Shown here piece after piece: positions 30,301 through 44,208 of a DNA stretch of 64,000 nt. Position 1 is the stretch's first letter. Every line of letters begins with the position of its first letter. Both the position numbers and the translations under genes were made by a program. The DNA is from Azolla caroliniana (taxonomy: Eukaryota; Polypodiophyta). Location: NCBI GenBank assembly GCA_043228905.1, contig JBHGNT010000013.1:19840001-19904000 (forward strand). The letters run 5' to 3'. The notes under the pieces are model-generated. The model saw only the letters and a list, made by a program, of their open reading frames with translations, was not told the origin of the DNA and did no database searches.

Positions 30301-31492
30301 CTCGCGGACGAAGCATCTAGTTGCACATATGACACATTTGGCATATGCATGATTGGATGCAAAAACAATACTAAGCTTCTTTTTTATCGTTATTAAAAAG
30401 AAACTCTATTATCACATGCCATTTCCCATTAGGTTATACAAGGCTTATAAATCAACAAGACATATGCACCATTAGAGAGATAACATAAACATGTTTACAG
30501 TAGTAGTTTCAATGAAACTACCTTTTACTTTACATGTAAAGACCTTAGATTTGATTTCACCTTTGAAAAGTTTAAATACCTCCATGGAGCGTGAACTAGG
30601 AGTTTCCTAGGCAACATGTCCAACACATTCCCCATGGAAATGCATAATTGGCACATGATAAATCAACCCATAATAATCACAATTGTGGACTATATACACA
30701 AAAATCTATCTATTGAAGCATCATGTTTGTGTAACCAAAGTTTCACATCAAGGATCATGCCAAATAGAGGAGGGTCTTTTGCATATTTATGCTTCTTAAA
30801 CAAACAACGACACTAATAACGCTTATAATTAGAAGAGAATTGCCACTCATGGACTTTTAAGGGTGGGTAGTGAGCTTACTCTCATATGATGGGAAATGGA
30901 TTTCATGTTCCTACCAAATACTAAATTTGGCAAAAAAAGTATATATCCTCAAGAGCAAGCAAGTCGAGAGTGACCTTTTTCTTCCGCATAGGTCAAAATC
31001 AACTAAAACAAACGAGTCAATACCAACAACGCCACATGGAAAGTGTTGTGTTTTCCAATGGAGTCATAGGAATATTTTTCTTTTTTAATCAATACATCAT
31101 TATTTCTGTGGATTGTTCACATTGGAGAAGTGAAGGAGCGAGCATATTCTCGAAGTCCTTCCTTTTTTTCTTCCCCTTTCGAGAGAGTAGCAATCCATGT
31201 TGGGGACACAAAGTGCACTTGTTCAAGCACATGGCGGTGAATTGGTTGGGCTGGTTGACTGGTTAGGAATAAGTGCAAAGAAAGAGGGAACCAAGGAGTA
31301 GAAACACATTAAAAGCTTACTACTGTTTTGCTCGCTTGTTTCTCTGGAGAAAATGTGTGGAAAGTTTTCATGGTTTCATGTTGTGGAGGAAGAAGAGATG
31401 GAGACAAAGTTCTAGAATGACGGCTGAGCAAAAGCACCACAATCACAAGTCTATATTATGCATGCATGCATGCATGCATGTATCATTGTATG
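27375..31492. other. Long AT-rich region without a supported gene
   Basis: 27607-27735 resembles the candidate element-end segment at 14203-14320 and could mark the right end of the copy 3 element. Beyond it, only short unconvincing ORFs are present; the longest (29988-30263) has no recognisable motif and stops in all frames around it. A CATG-type microsatellite lies at 31460-31480. Confidence 0.5.
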
Positions 31493-31950
31493 TAACAATT
31501 GGCAACGGTTCAAGAGGGTCAAAACCGAACCATTAAAATTTTTTGAAACTTGAACCGAACCACGAAATTGTTAAACCAAGCCATAAAATTTTTTCAAACC
31601 GTTAAGCCATTAAAATGATAAGATCGCGGTTTCGTGGTTCAGTTTCCAGCTTAGGTCAAAATTCAAAATTTAAATTTTAAAAATTTAGAATATTTCATTA
31701 TTTTAATTAAATTTTTTTTTTCCAAAATGTGAGAATAAGGCATGAAATTGAAAAGATTGTTTAAACATAGATTTTTATTTTATTTTTTAATTTAGAAAAA
31801 AACCCATTAAACCGTTTAAACCGCGCGGTTTCAAACTGTTGAAACCGAACCGAACCGTTAAAAAACCCGAACATGGAGAGAACCGTTTAAACTGTTAAGC
31901 TGCGGTTTCTCGGTTCGGTTCGGTTCAAACCGAACCGTTGCCGATTGTTA
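31493..31950. mobile_element. MITE-like non-autonomous DNA transposon with 19-bp terminal inverted repeats
   Basis: The left terminus TAACAATTGGCAACGGTTC and the right terminus, read in reverse complement, differ at one position. Internally, AACCGAACC/GGTTCGGTT and AAACCGTTTAAACC motifs recur on both strands, making much of the 458 bp self-complementary. It has no coding capacity. A clear target duplication was not seen. It lies about 215 bp upstream of the CYSTM start codon. Confidence 0.65.
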
Positions 31951-32164
31951 ATTGTTAATTGTATCCTGTATGTATGTATGTATGGTGGTAATAGTAGTCA
32001 TAGTAAAATGAAATTCTTGAAAGAAGTTAAAAAAAGATACACAGTAAAGCCCACTCACCCACCACTTCCTTATGCTCTGTTTTTAGTCTATCTGTTTTTG
32101 GCTTTCTTTTATCTCCTCTTCCTCTTCTCTGGTTTCTGTTGTCTCTGAGAAGAAGAAGAAGAAG

Positions 32165-33209
32165 ATGAGCTACTATCAAGATCCTTCCAAACCTCCTGTT
32201 ATGCCTCCTCCTGCTCAAGGTAATCCATTTCAATTCAAAACATTTTCGTCCTGTCTATATATTCGTTTTTTCTTTCTTTCTGTGCTTCTATGCTTCATAT
32301 GCGCAGAAACAGAGACATAGATCGAGAGAGAATGAGAGGTCATGTAATAACATAAGGGATCTGAGATGTACATCTTTTCCCTGTTTTGAACATTGCCCTT
32401 CGGTTTGTTACCTTCTATATTTGGGAGAAAAAATCCATTCACGAGCCAGAGAAAACATGTAACACACACACAACGCTCGCATACACATACTCACGCATAA
32501 GGCGTAAAAATAGCATTTGTATTCACGGTCTCAAATTGAGATAACTTTCAAAAAAAATTTGTTTTCACATGTTTTCTGTATAAATGTATGTGAATCAAAT
32601 ACTGTTTTCACATGTTTTCTGTATAAATGTATGTGAATCAAATACTGTTTTGCGGAGTTTGCATTCCTTCTTCTTCTTTTTTTCCTCCTGTTTGTTTTTC
32701 CGTCATGTGATGTTATGGTAAAAAAGCTTAAGTTCTGTTGTTGCAATGATGATGACAATTATAAAGGCTCGTATTGTTTTTTTGTTTTGTTTATGTGTAG
32801 GGTATCCTCCTCAAGGATATCCTCCACAAGGCTATCCTCCACAAGGTTATCCTCCGCAAGGCTATCCGCCGCAAGGCTATGAACAACAAGGATATGCCCC
32901 TTATCCTCCACAACAACAAGGTTATCCTCCTCCTCCTCAACAACAACAACAACAACAGAATAATGGACCAAGTTTCATGGAAGGATGGTAATTTCCTTCA
33001 TAAACTGTCTGGTGGAAACCCCTCCTCTCCCTTCCCTCTTTTTAAGACTTTTACTTTCAGCTGGTTTCTCATGTTACATCTCATAATGTTTTTTTCTTTT
33101 TTTTTGTTGGTGTTTTGTTGATTTTACCTCTTACAAAGTGTGATGTGGATTTTTTTTCCCCAGCCTTGCAGCATTATGTTGCTGCTGTTTGCTGGATGCT
33201 TGCTTTTGA
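32165..33209 (+). CDS. CYSTM: CYSTM (cysteine-rich transmembrane module) tail protein, WIH/PCC1-like
   Basis: Three exons by GT-AG: 32165-32219, 32801-32987, 33164-33209, together 288 nt coding 95 residues. The N-terminus is MSYYQDPSKPPVMPP, followed by five GYPPQ repeats, a QGYAPYPPQQ segment and a poly-Gln stretch. The C-terminus is the CYSTM module: FMEGCLAALCCCCLLDACF then stop. Known: CYSTM proteins are small tail-anchored membrane proteins of eukaryotes, linked in plants to stress responses and, for the WIH members, to germ-cell fate. The Cys cluster is proposed to sit in the membrane. Start chosen at the first ATG after a (GAA)n leader. Intron 1 contains a perfect 43-bp tandem duplication (32561-32646). 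Confidence 0.93.
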
Positions 33210-36200
33210 GTTCGCTCTGGAGTAAAATACTGGGGTTACCCGTAATCGCCAGATCCGGCAATGATGATTATCACCAGCACCAGCACCACCATCATGACTT
33301 GATTTTGATATCTAATTGGAAACATTGAAGTATAATGTTACAGGGGAGAATGGGGTCTTTAAATAAACTCCAAATCAATTATATGAATGCTAACTCCTCA
33401 AATTTATATATAACATATGTTGTTTATAGGGATTTCTTGTTTTAGTACTCATGTGCTTCCTCAATATAATAGAAATATAAATATTCATTTGTTGTTTAAG
33501 TTAGTTGCAAGAAGCTTTTAATTGAATCAAAGAAGGTATCCTCAATCTTCATCTTGATTATAAATTTAGTGATAGCAGGGAACCCATGAGATATGGTATA
33601 CAATCTTTAAAACAAAATTAAGGGACATGTGCCATTGTGTTTCCAGAGGTAGGAGAAAATTGTTGAATTCCCAATGTTAGCATGGGATTTCTTTTCTGAA
33701 ATGGGAAGGTAAGCAAGTGGTACTTATACAATGTAAACATGAAACTTGTTTCCCAGTGAAGCTCTGATATGTGCTTCCTTTGTTCTATGTGAAACTACTC
33801 CCAGAAAAGAGTTAAGAACTGATTAGCATTTGTTTTCTATCTGAAGGTTCTTCTACAAAATGTCTAATTTCCTTACTGCTGGTTTATTTTTGCTGTGTGT
33901 TATGCGTTCTGATCCTCGAGTCAGTTTCATCTTGTAAGAGCTATTTTGCCTCGGGATTTAGGGTCATAGTTAGCTTAATATTAATAGTGGTCACAGATTT
34001 GCCCTTGCTGATATGACTGCATAATTTTGGATAATCTTGACAAATAAGGTGATACCAAAATACACGGTATTCACTAAGGTAATTGTTTTTAGTTAGTAGA
34101 AATATCTTGCTTGCAGTGCTATTAAAGATTTGAGGCATGGATGTTTGTCAATAGCTTCATTATATTCTTGTATTTGCATCAAGATCCACCCATAAGATAA
34201 AAGAATCATTCTAGTAGAGCATTTTTAATAGTTTTTACACCTTACCTTAGTATATTATAGTAAGGGAACAGAAAGGATCATTAACATTCTCTTCATCTAG
34301 ATAAAATCAAATGAAGTGTACATCTCCTGATTATTACTATTCTGAAGCATTCTAATCAGGGATAAAAACCATAATGAAAGGCAAATGTGATATAGGGAGA
34401 TTAATTGCTAATATAAGGTTTTATTGGTGAGAATGCTTAGTGCAAGTTGTAGTAGTGATGCATGGAAGCAATTGATTGAGTGTATGGAGATTATTATGAG
34501 ATTGCCAAGAATTTGAAGTAGAGAAGAATATGGGAGCAACTCAGCTAATAGCTCGAACAAACAATTAGAAGTACAATCTCATCATATGTTAGACATTTTT
34601 TATATAAAGGTCACCTTATTAAAATTCTGTGTGTAGTAATTTTGCACATGCTTTGCAACATTAAGATCGTGTCTTCAAGCCTTGAGCAATGGAAACTTAA
34701 CATTCCTCTATGTGACATTAATACCGTCTTCTCTCTTGGTTTCTACTTGGTCATCATGATCTAGACTATTGTTATTAATTAACCTCCTTAATAACTTGTT
34801 GACATTGAGTTCATTTCTCAACTTTGTAATTGCTATATTTTTGGTTAGGCATTTTCATAAAGTTTGTACATATGTTAGTCTAGAAGGTTTCAATGTGATC
34901 AATGTTTTACTTAGGCTTATTATAATCACATCTACAACTGAGTGCTAATCACATTACAACATCTAGATAAATAACTTACTTGATGGGAGATAAGTTTAGA
35001 TAAATCGAGTGCTAATCACTTATAGAACATTTAAACTTGCGATTCCACCAATGTTTTATCATTTAGAGTATGATTTGGATTATCTTAACACACCAAGACC
35101 TCTAAATTTGTAGTTGTAGCTTTTTAGATAGAAAGTTATTGTCTTTCATCTAAAAAGTGACTCACTACATGCTATTGGTTCACTTTGGAATATCTCAAAT
35201 CAGAGGTAGAAAATTGACTCCAAATTGTTTCCTACAATAAGTCATGGTGCCATTGGTTTGGTTGAGACCAACCACTAGTTGTCTCTCGCTCTAACAAGCA
35301 TAAACCGAATTGATAAAGCCAAGATTGAATGAAGTGTCATAATTGAGTTTGCCCACAACATAGTTTGTGAAGCGTAAAATTTAAGGGATCATTACTTTTA
35401 TGGAGTCTCAAATTATGTACATGGTGGTGATTAATAGTGATGATGGTTATCATCTATAAATGTTGTTTGCATTGTTTGTTGAATACTTTTTAAAGGGCAA
35501 CACTATCATTTTACGCAATGTGTTGCTGAATCAATATCTCTTCTTGAATTAATACTGTAAGGAAACCATGCTATTCACATGTAGATGTTGTACACCACCA
35601 TAATTTAGCCATATAAAGGTTCCTTGCTAGAACTACATTTGATTCCATGGTACAACTTTAAGGAATTTGTAAAATTTTCCTAGTAAATTTGGACTACTTG
35701 CATACCCAGGTTTATTTAATCAAAAGTAGGATATGATTGATGCATATTCTATGTTGCAACTTGTACACTTGCTCTTGATGCATTTGTGGGAGATTGTGCA
35801 TATGGAAATTGCTCCACCTTGTCCAAATAATGAGGCAAATTATTATGTCGATACATTATGGGAGGAGTGGTGTACCTTGTGCTTAATTACATAACATTTT
35901 ATGATAGTGATCCTCAAAGTTGTGTTTTCAAAAGTGCAAAAATAGTTCTTAGTGGGGTACTAATAGCATCCTCTTACCCTTGGTCCTTGTTCATATGGGC
36001 GAAGTGTCAATGGTATAGTTAAAACTAAATGTGCGCCTATTCATATAATATTTTTTTCAAACTCTTAAGAGGAGTTTAGGCTTCTATTTATTTGAGAGAT
36101 AGACAAACTATAAAACCAAAGCTAGTGTAATTGATCATATGGTGCCTAAGTGTGTCTAAATCAATAGGGTTTCAATTTCTAAATAAACTTTGGAGATGGG

Positions 36201-38072
36201 CAACATGCTATGGAATGGGAAGAAAAGAGGTGTGCAATAGTAATTGGCGACACAATGTAAAAAAAATGTACTGGGATTGGGATCCTGTCGCATTGCTAAT
36301 CTTCAATTGGACGTACAAAATTCCTCATGAGAAAAAGAAACATATCTAAGCTTGACTGTGTTCTAACTGTATGTAACCCCTTGCCTCCATTCAACATATA
36401 TGCATTTGTATGTAACCTTAACAAAGCACCTTGGACTTTAGTACTATAAGACTTGGATGCTACTTGCCACATATTCTCAACAATTTATGAAGGCTTCCAA
36501 GTTCCAAAATGATTTGTTCAATTCTTCAATGATTGAAGAAAAAATTAACATTCATATTTGGAACGAATATAAGGCCACTATCACGATTCACTATGTTGCT
36601 AGTGGTTGACGTTTTCACATAAGTAAAAAACACTATAGCATGTACATTCATGTGCTATTTATTTTAAACATATACTTTACATAATCACGTACAAATGGAT
36701 ACAACCCAATAACCTATGGTGAAGTCTGACTTATTTACCTCAACAACACAATTCTAATTGTAGTGATTCCTCATATACCTTTGTTCAAATAATCACATGA
36801 TGAATATGGTAGTCATAAGATCAAACTCACTATAATGGCACACTATTATCATCCTTGTAATTCAATTTGTGGCAAAGCTAGCTTTTGAGCTATATTTTGA
36901 TATTTAATATGAATGAGGGGTATTGTCAAATATTACCATTTGTACAAGGAGAATAATTTATTATACTTCCCCTTTCCAAAACTAATGCATATTAGTTTTA
37001 CCATTGTTTGTTAATCCTAGAGTTGTGCGTTGTTGAAGTATGTGGGTGTTTTTCATTAGATTTCATCGTAACATAGCTTTTATGATAGGTCACAAAATAA
37101 ACATCTAGGTAGTTTAAATAATAAAGAATTTATGCAAGCAATGTTGAAGCCATTTAAAGAACCTGTTATTTGTTGATATGAATGTTTGCGTCTCTAGTGG
37201 GGTTTGTATATAACATTCTCATCTATAAAATTTTATGACTAATGGAAGGAGTGTTTTTTTGGAAAAAAAAAGAAAAAAAAGAAAAAAAAAAGAACTTGTT
37301 ATTTGTTGATATCAATGTACACTTTTCTAATTCAATCAATGCAATGTGAAATGACCTTTAAAGTGTATACTTTTCTATTTAGATGTGCCAAGTAAATGGA
37401 TTTTCTGAGCTGAAGTCACATGTTATGCTTAAAATGTATTACTAATCCTCAAGGAATACATGCACGAATGCAGGCTCACACGCACACGGGTGCACAAATG
37501 CATGAGCACGTGCGCACACACACACAAAATTTTACCAACAAAATATGTACATAAGATAAGTATGTACTCTTTTGTGAGTGATCAAAAATATTTACAACTT
37601 TTAAAATAGATGTTTGACTTCAAAACTTCGAAGAATAGAACCAAACGCCTTATTTGGAAGAATAACAAGGGTTAGCCTACTTGTTGAAATACATAGTCCT
37701 AGATGATTTGGTTGATAACTCATCAAGAGTGCACAATCTAGCCACATGCAAAATCCAACCCGAAACATATTCACTGGACTGGCGAGTCATATTATTTATA
37801 TAAGTTCTATCATCTAACACACGAAGAATATGATTGCGTCCAAAGTTCATGTAAAACATGATAAGTTCAATGTAGACATTATCTTGGGCATTAAAAATCC
37901 ATGTTGGGAATCTTGAAGAAGGATGTGATCCTTTCATATATAGTAACATTGTGAATGGGTATGATCATTATGATGTGAGGGTTTATGCTGAAAAAGTATA
38001 TGTAACGGAATGAAAACCAATTAATATAAGGTTATCATTATGTTCATATGGTAGATTACACAAGGATCTTTG
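33210..38072. other. Gene-poor AT-rich intergenic region
   Basis: No ORF here shows a recognisable domain or plausible splice structure. An A-rich tract lies at about 37261-37292. The minus-strand ORF at 37677-37949 lies 124 bp downstream of the EPFL stop codon but shows no family signature. Confidence 0.5.
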
Positions 38073-38888
38073 TCAAGGCATGTAAAGCTTATTTTTGCAT
38101 TTGCATCTCCATGCTTCTGGGTAATACTCCATGAGACCAACTTTCACTTGTCCTGGTCGAATGGGAACACGAACAGGTTGGCAAGGGGTGCACTTAGCAC
38201 ATTTTCCAATGCATTTTGGAGGGGCTGATCCAATTAATGCCCTTCCATCTGAACTAATTGCAACATGGTGAATCTGTTTTGAATGCCAATTATCCATATT
38301 CTCCGAGCCTTGATCAAAGTTCTACAAATGAAAGCTGAATGTGTGAATGAGATATTGACATTAGTGATAGTGTTGTTAAAACAGTGGTGGACCATATCCT
38401 TGAAATTATGTGAAAATGATGAATTAAAATAAACCAACATGTGCCAAAATGTATAAATATTTATGTATGGCAATATTTATGTATGCCAAAATGCATGGAA
38501 ATATTTCATAATTGACAAATAGATGAACAGTTCCATCGAAAAGGAGATAGAAAACCCCCAATACTACGACAAATCTATCAATAAGGTTCTCATGATCGAG
38601 TTTAAGTTGACGGTGGTATGCATGCGCATTTGGTTCAAATACGATAAATATTATTATATTAGATTATCATACAAAGGGGGCCAAAATTGACTGATGGGAA
38701 TGAATAAAGATATCATCTTGTAATAAACTCTTAGTTAGGAAAAGCTAGAGAGAGAGAGAGAGAGAGAGAGAGAATGTGTGTGTGTGTGAACGTCCCTCTC
38801 CCTACATAGGCATATGATAGGTAGAGGAGACTACGAAGTGTTGTAACTAAGTGGATTTTACATACAATTAATATAATTGTGTGCTTTT

Positions 38889-38955
<67 letters not shown>

Positions 38956-41545
38956 TACTTATCAAATGTTTGACAAGTTTTAACCTGTTGTTAATTGAGA
39001 CCTCAACAATGGGGTTTTCCACAATATCTTCAAAATGGTCCAAATGACGAGATGGAGATATTGTTCCAATTTTTACAATATTAGGAACTACAACACAATT
39101 GGAATATGTGTAATGCTTTTGTGTTTAATGGTAGACATGTGGTGAAAGCCTATATGAATAAGTTGAAAGGTATTCTCATGTGAAATTTCTGGATGTTAAA
39201 GCATGTGGGGGTCATTTCCTCAAATGCATATTTAGGTTTTCTGGTGGTGTTACATGACATCCTGCTCCCTACATAGGATAGGATAGATAGGTAGAGGAGA
39301 CTAAGAAGTGGATTTTACATAAAATTAATATAATTGTGTGCTTTTACAAGAGAGAGAGAGAGGGAACAATCCCTTTAAATATTTAAAGGTTTGTTTGACA
39401 CAAAGTGGATATTCAAAAATAGTGCCAAGAAAAACAAAGCCTAGACATAAATCTTTCCAAAGGATTGCGAAGAGAAGAGTGTGAAACAATGATGGAAACT
39501 ATAAAATACTTACATATAGATGGGGGTGAAGTTGGACGGATCTTGTTTAGATCTAAAATTTGGTATTGAGAGAAAAACCTTGAATTATTGTTAGTCTAAA
39601 TCTAGACGTCGAGATCAATATTGATGAATTAAGAGGGCGGATCTTTAGGGTATGACAAAAAGAAACAAAGGAGAAGTCATATTCACGTCATGCCTTGAAA
39701 GAAAAGTTGATACCTTTTATCTTGATATAGACTATAGTCCACTCGAGGTAACTACACTTAGGCACATGAATTCGAACATAAATGAAAAACCAAGCTAAGA
39801 TTGTAAACAATATAGTTATAGTTTTGGTGGAGATATTAATGAAGTAGGACCCAAATATGGAAACTAAGATGCCCATGTAGGCCTCTAGTGTTGAACTACT
39901 CTGGCGTAAGTTCTATGTGTCACATGAGCTTGATCAAGATATCAATGGTCTCAAATCGAAGATGACCAAGAGACTTGGAATGTTGCCAATGATGAGTTAT
40001 GAGCTACTCAGACAAAGGTGTTCGATGTCGATCGGCGACTCCTTATGAAAAATGAATCACATCATGTGCAATATTAAACATTTGAAACACAAATGTGTAG
40101 CATGACAAGAACACATGTGCCATGTGCCAATGTGTGGCCGGGAAACATTCAACTAGAACGTACCTGGCGACGACGGACTCGAGTGCGAGAAGAAGAAGAA
40201 GAAGACGGTGACAACATATCGAGCATCATCATCATCTCATGATCATCATCATCACCATGATGCTCTGAAATTCAACACAAGCTCTCATTATAATTGTGTA
40301 GTAACTATCATCTATTCAGTCTTAAACCTAGTAAAATTAGGGTAGTAACTTGTTGAGTTTTTTACATGGCATGGCATACTCTACTTTTTAAGATTATAAT
40401 AGAGATCCCAAGTCTATTGATCCATAAACAATCATGTGATTCTATTCTACTTAGTATTAATCAATGTGTGTATGTGTGTGTGTGTGTGATTTGTTAAAAG
40501 CCCATGTGCTATATATAATATAGTGAAGGGTTTAAGGGGGTAATTAAGAGAGACTCTCAGGAACAAGATTAATGAAGGGGTTTTAGAGATATTAGGGTAA
40601 GTGATGAATTAAGGGCCGTGCCTCTGTAAGTCCGACGATTCCGATTTCTGAAGTATGAGATGAATAGTTTCTGTTCTCGAGATCGTTCTTATTTCGAGTT
40701 CCTGCAATTAAAATGTATCTCCGAGTCCTCGCACAAAATATTATGTATAGTTTTAAGCTCCTCTGTAAGGTTGCTAACTTTGGATCTATGACTTAAAAAT
40801 GTTTACTTATGAATAGATACATTTGATCGGATTTTGAGAGTCCTAATAACATGAAAATGACGTGACCTCAAACAAACAAATTTATTCACAATAATGAGTC
40901 TCTCTCTGTCCATTAATTCATGCTGTACTTGTGCTGGTTCAAAACTTAGCTTTCCCCTAATCTTTCAAACTAGATGCTTAATTGTCTATTAATGATTCTA
41001 ATCTACAAAACGGGATAATATATATGGTAAATAGAGACAATGATTCGAAACTTCTAAATTTCTTTTTTTGGGGGGTGGGGGTGGGGGGTGTAATGAGCTA
41101 AATTAGTGGAGCTTAGTAGGTCGATTAAGCTAATATATAATTAATCCTCAATTATTTTGTAAGTTGACCACTTTGATGCTCTAATTATCTTAATTAAGTC
41201 ATTAACCTTTGAAATTCCTTGTGATATAATTCAAGTTTGACCAAGAATCCATTGGTAATGTCTTAGAACTAACTCCCAAGTACACTTTATAATTTTCTTA
41301 TTACTATAAACACACTATGGTTATAATAAAATTTCCATTCCACAACATCAATAAAAAGATTTCAGTGCACATATAAGAACTAAGAACTATTAATCTTAGT
41401 GGCCTGAGAGGAATAGCAAGAGGGAATTTTTACCTCGATTTGACCCTAATAATGTATTCGAGGTTGTGCAGTAAACGAGAAGACGGGGGCACGAGATTAT
41501 AATTAAAGTAAGGGCAGAAGTTAGGGATGAAATTATAGGCTTCAT
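38073..41545 (-). CDS. EPFL: EPIDERMAL PATTERNING FACTOR-like secreted cysteine-rich peptide precursor
   Basis: Three minus-strand exons, in order: 41545-41434, 40264-40164 and 38321-38073. They join in frame to 462 nt, 153 residues. Exon 1 encodes a signal peptide (MKPIISSLTSALTLIIIS, residues 1-18, then LLVYC). Exon 2 encodes an acidic/Met-rich and Ser-rich pro-region ending RTRVRRRQ. Exon 3 encodes the mature domain: GSAPPKC (about 102-108), GKCAKCTPC, VPIRPG, then EYYPEAWRCKC and KLYMP at the C-terminus, with six cysteines. Known: EPF/EPFL peptides are secreted ligands of ERECTA-family receptor kinases, some with TMM, and control stomatal patterning and growth. The domain is closest to non-stomagen EPFLs; the member is not assigned. 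Introns are 1169 and 1842 bp; the larger contains long GA tracts. Confidence 0.93.
38746..39362. repeat. GA microsatellites and a 100-bp direct duplication within EPFL intron 2
   Basis: GA tracts lie at 38746-38773, 38892-38955 and about 39350-39362. A roughly 100-bp segment at 38792-38900 is repeated at about 39262-39358, 470 bp away. The copies share CTCCCTACATAGG, TAGGTAGAGGAGACTA and ATTAATATAATTGTGTGC and each ends in a GA tract. Confidence 0.8.
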
Positions 41546-41808
41546 TTTTTGGGTAGTTATAAGTGATGAGGATGTTCACCCCCAACAATCTTGAGTGAAG
41601 ATGGGGAAGGGCATACTATAAGCTTTTCTTTTGGTGTTTTTGTTTTATTTTCCAATGAGTCATGACACAAATAAGTTTTTGTCTATTAAGTGGAGACATT
41701 GTAAGTAGTTACATCCATGATGCATATATATGACCTCGATAAACACATACACACACATGTTGTAGCAGAGTGGTTAGGAATATTGGAACAGGGGAATTAC
41801 GAGTGCTT

Positions 41809-41840
<32 letters not shown>

Positions 41841-42013
41841 GTGGTTCTACTACTAGGGGGGCCATGGAGCTATATGGTCTAGGTAGGTAGCTAGAGATGT
41901 GTACATGTGTGTCTTGTGTGTGAGAGAGATTGTTGAAATGCTAGAAAGAGAGATGCTTGTTTGATATATATAATAATGCGTTTATACGCGAGAGCGATGA
42001 TTGTTGAAGTGCT

Positions 42014-42047
<34 letters not shown>

Positions 42048-44208
42048 TAGGTAGCTCGCGAGCGGAACTGTTTAGAGGGGTACACTGGTATCATTGATAG
42101 TTGGATAGGTAAAGAGCTCTATCCTCGAGGTCGATAATATATTTTCGTAAACCTTACCCGATTATGCTCATATATGTGTGACAAATTCGAAGTGTAGGCT
42201 CACTTCTTTTTCCCAACACACCTTTACATGCTCAATCGAAGTTAGGCACCGAATCCCATGAAAAAGAGTACCCTTTGTGTTTTTCAATAGTAGAAGAGTA
42301 CGCCTACATTAAAAAAAAATTCCCTTGACTTTTTTTAATACATTGTTTGCATTTAATTAAAGTTCGTCACGGTTTGATTAATTAAAAGAAGATATGTACA
42401 TGAATGATGTATATGACCAACAAGATTAATCACTCCATTACATAAAAAAAATGTAGGGTTATCATGGTCATATTGAAAAACATAGGGACATTCTGATATG
42501 TCCTTGGAAAGTTAAGGAAAGAGATTTCTCGACATGTCATAATACCATATCTCGATGTAGTCAAGCAAAGAGATTTCCCTTTTTTTCATTTTCATTTTCA
42601 TTTACCACATCATAGAGGCAAAGTTTTATCTTGTACGCATCACGCCATCATATATATATTCATAAATGAAGGCAGATGAGAAGATGAAGAGACATTTTGT
42701 TGCTTCCTTTATGTATGAATTATTTTCGACAATATGTTTGGACCCACGTGTGTCTACAATCATCAAGTAGTAGTATAGAAGGCATTGGATTATAAGTGCC
42801 ATACTTTTCATCTAATGTGTCGTCTCAACTACACCACTCATCGATCGGTCTCATTCTAAAAGTAAAGTAGGAAAAATAAAAGTATTACCTAGCAATCTCT
42901 ACTTTTATGAAGTTTTAAACAAAAGAAGTACACCCTTTAGAAAACACTACTGCTAATCATCCCCAACTAGTAGTGCATCCCACCCATGCTTTGACACGTT
43001 CATATCTTCGGATTGCACTTTAATTGTGTCATCTCTTCTCCTTTCAACTGATTTTGAATTTACCTTGATGACACTTTCACTACTTCTAATACATTTCAGG
43101 CAACCACTTGATAAAGTCTAATTTAATTTTATCACTGTATCTTATGTCACCAGATTTACATTAAATATAGTAAAGATATAAATGATCATTAAAATATATC
43201 TACAAAATCATGCACTATCACCTACTAACAAATTTCTTATTTAAACTTATGAATAATTCTTGCTCTCTCTCTAATATTACATTATATATATATATTAAAA
43301 ACAACATGGCAATACAAGAAACTCTTGTTGATCCAACAATAGCTAGGATCTTATGGAAAGGTAAACCCTCTACATGATAGTAAGCCTAGTTGACGTAAAG
43401 GCAATTCCTTTGAGGACAAGATGCCTACAAAGGTCAATGACAAGAACTGCTAAATAATTTTCCTTTCAACTGATGTATATGTTTTAGTACTCCATGAAGA
43501 CCATCAAATAATAACCTCTTTCTCACTCTATTTGTGCCATTGTTATAATTGGATTTGCTTAATATAGATTAGAATTAATTACAAGTAGTAAGCTAACCTC
43601 ATGATAAAATGGGATTTTCTTTATACATTATGATCAATATCATATTAGAAATAACATGATTTGCTCATAAAGTTGGAAAGGACACATGTCCTTTTATATC
43701 TTACCTTTAACTCCACCCTTTATATATTGTCATAACACATTCCAATAAGTAAATTGTTGGTAAATCTCTTCTTTGCACATGGATAGAAGACCATATTGTA
43801 TACAATTAGGTGTAGAATAGGGTGTCTAAATATATTGTAATTAGTTATAGAAATAAATCGGGTAAAATCGAGTGCTAGTCGTTTGGACAACATTTATGCA
43901 ATTATTTAGCTAAATGAAATAATAGCAACCTGCAAAAACATATATAAAAGTCATTAAAAATGAAATGAAGTAATACATAAATGAGAATATAAACTAAGAT
44001 CGACAATATTAGTTTGTATATTGGTTTTCACTTGTTTTAGTGGTTTAATCAATGTGTTGGCTCAAAGTGTCTCAACAAATGCATGTTTTTGTATAGATGG
44101 AGTTGTATGTCCACATAGATATCATTAGTCAAAGAATCCATACCATTGTATACCCTATTGATGGTGCATAAGAAGATAGCAAATTTAATCACTATCAATC
44201 CACTAATC
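41546..44208. other. Upstream region of EPFL and intergenic DNA
   Basis: An (ATC)n tract (about 41810-41840) and a GA tract (42014-42042) lie in the likely 5' leader or promoter zone of EPFL. A weak minus-strand TATA-like TTATAGTA lies near 41618. No gene is supported from 42100 to 44208. Confidence 0.45.

Noticed and set aside
37677-37949. Minus-strand ORF as a gene downstream of EPFL
   Set aside because: No domain, no supporting splice structure; isolated chance ORF.
42626-42811. Alternative signal-peptide exon for EPFL (hydrophobic ORF)
   Set aside because: No suitable donor in the right phase; the exon at 41434-41545 fits phase, signal peptide and distance.
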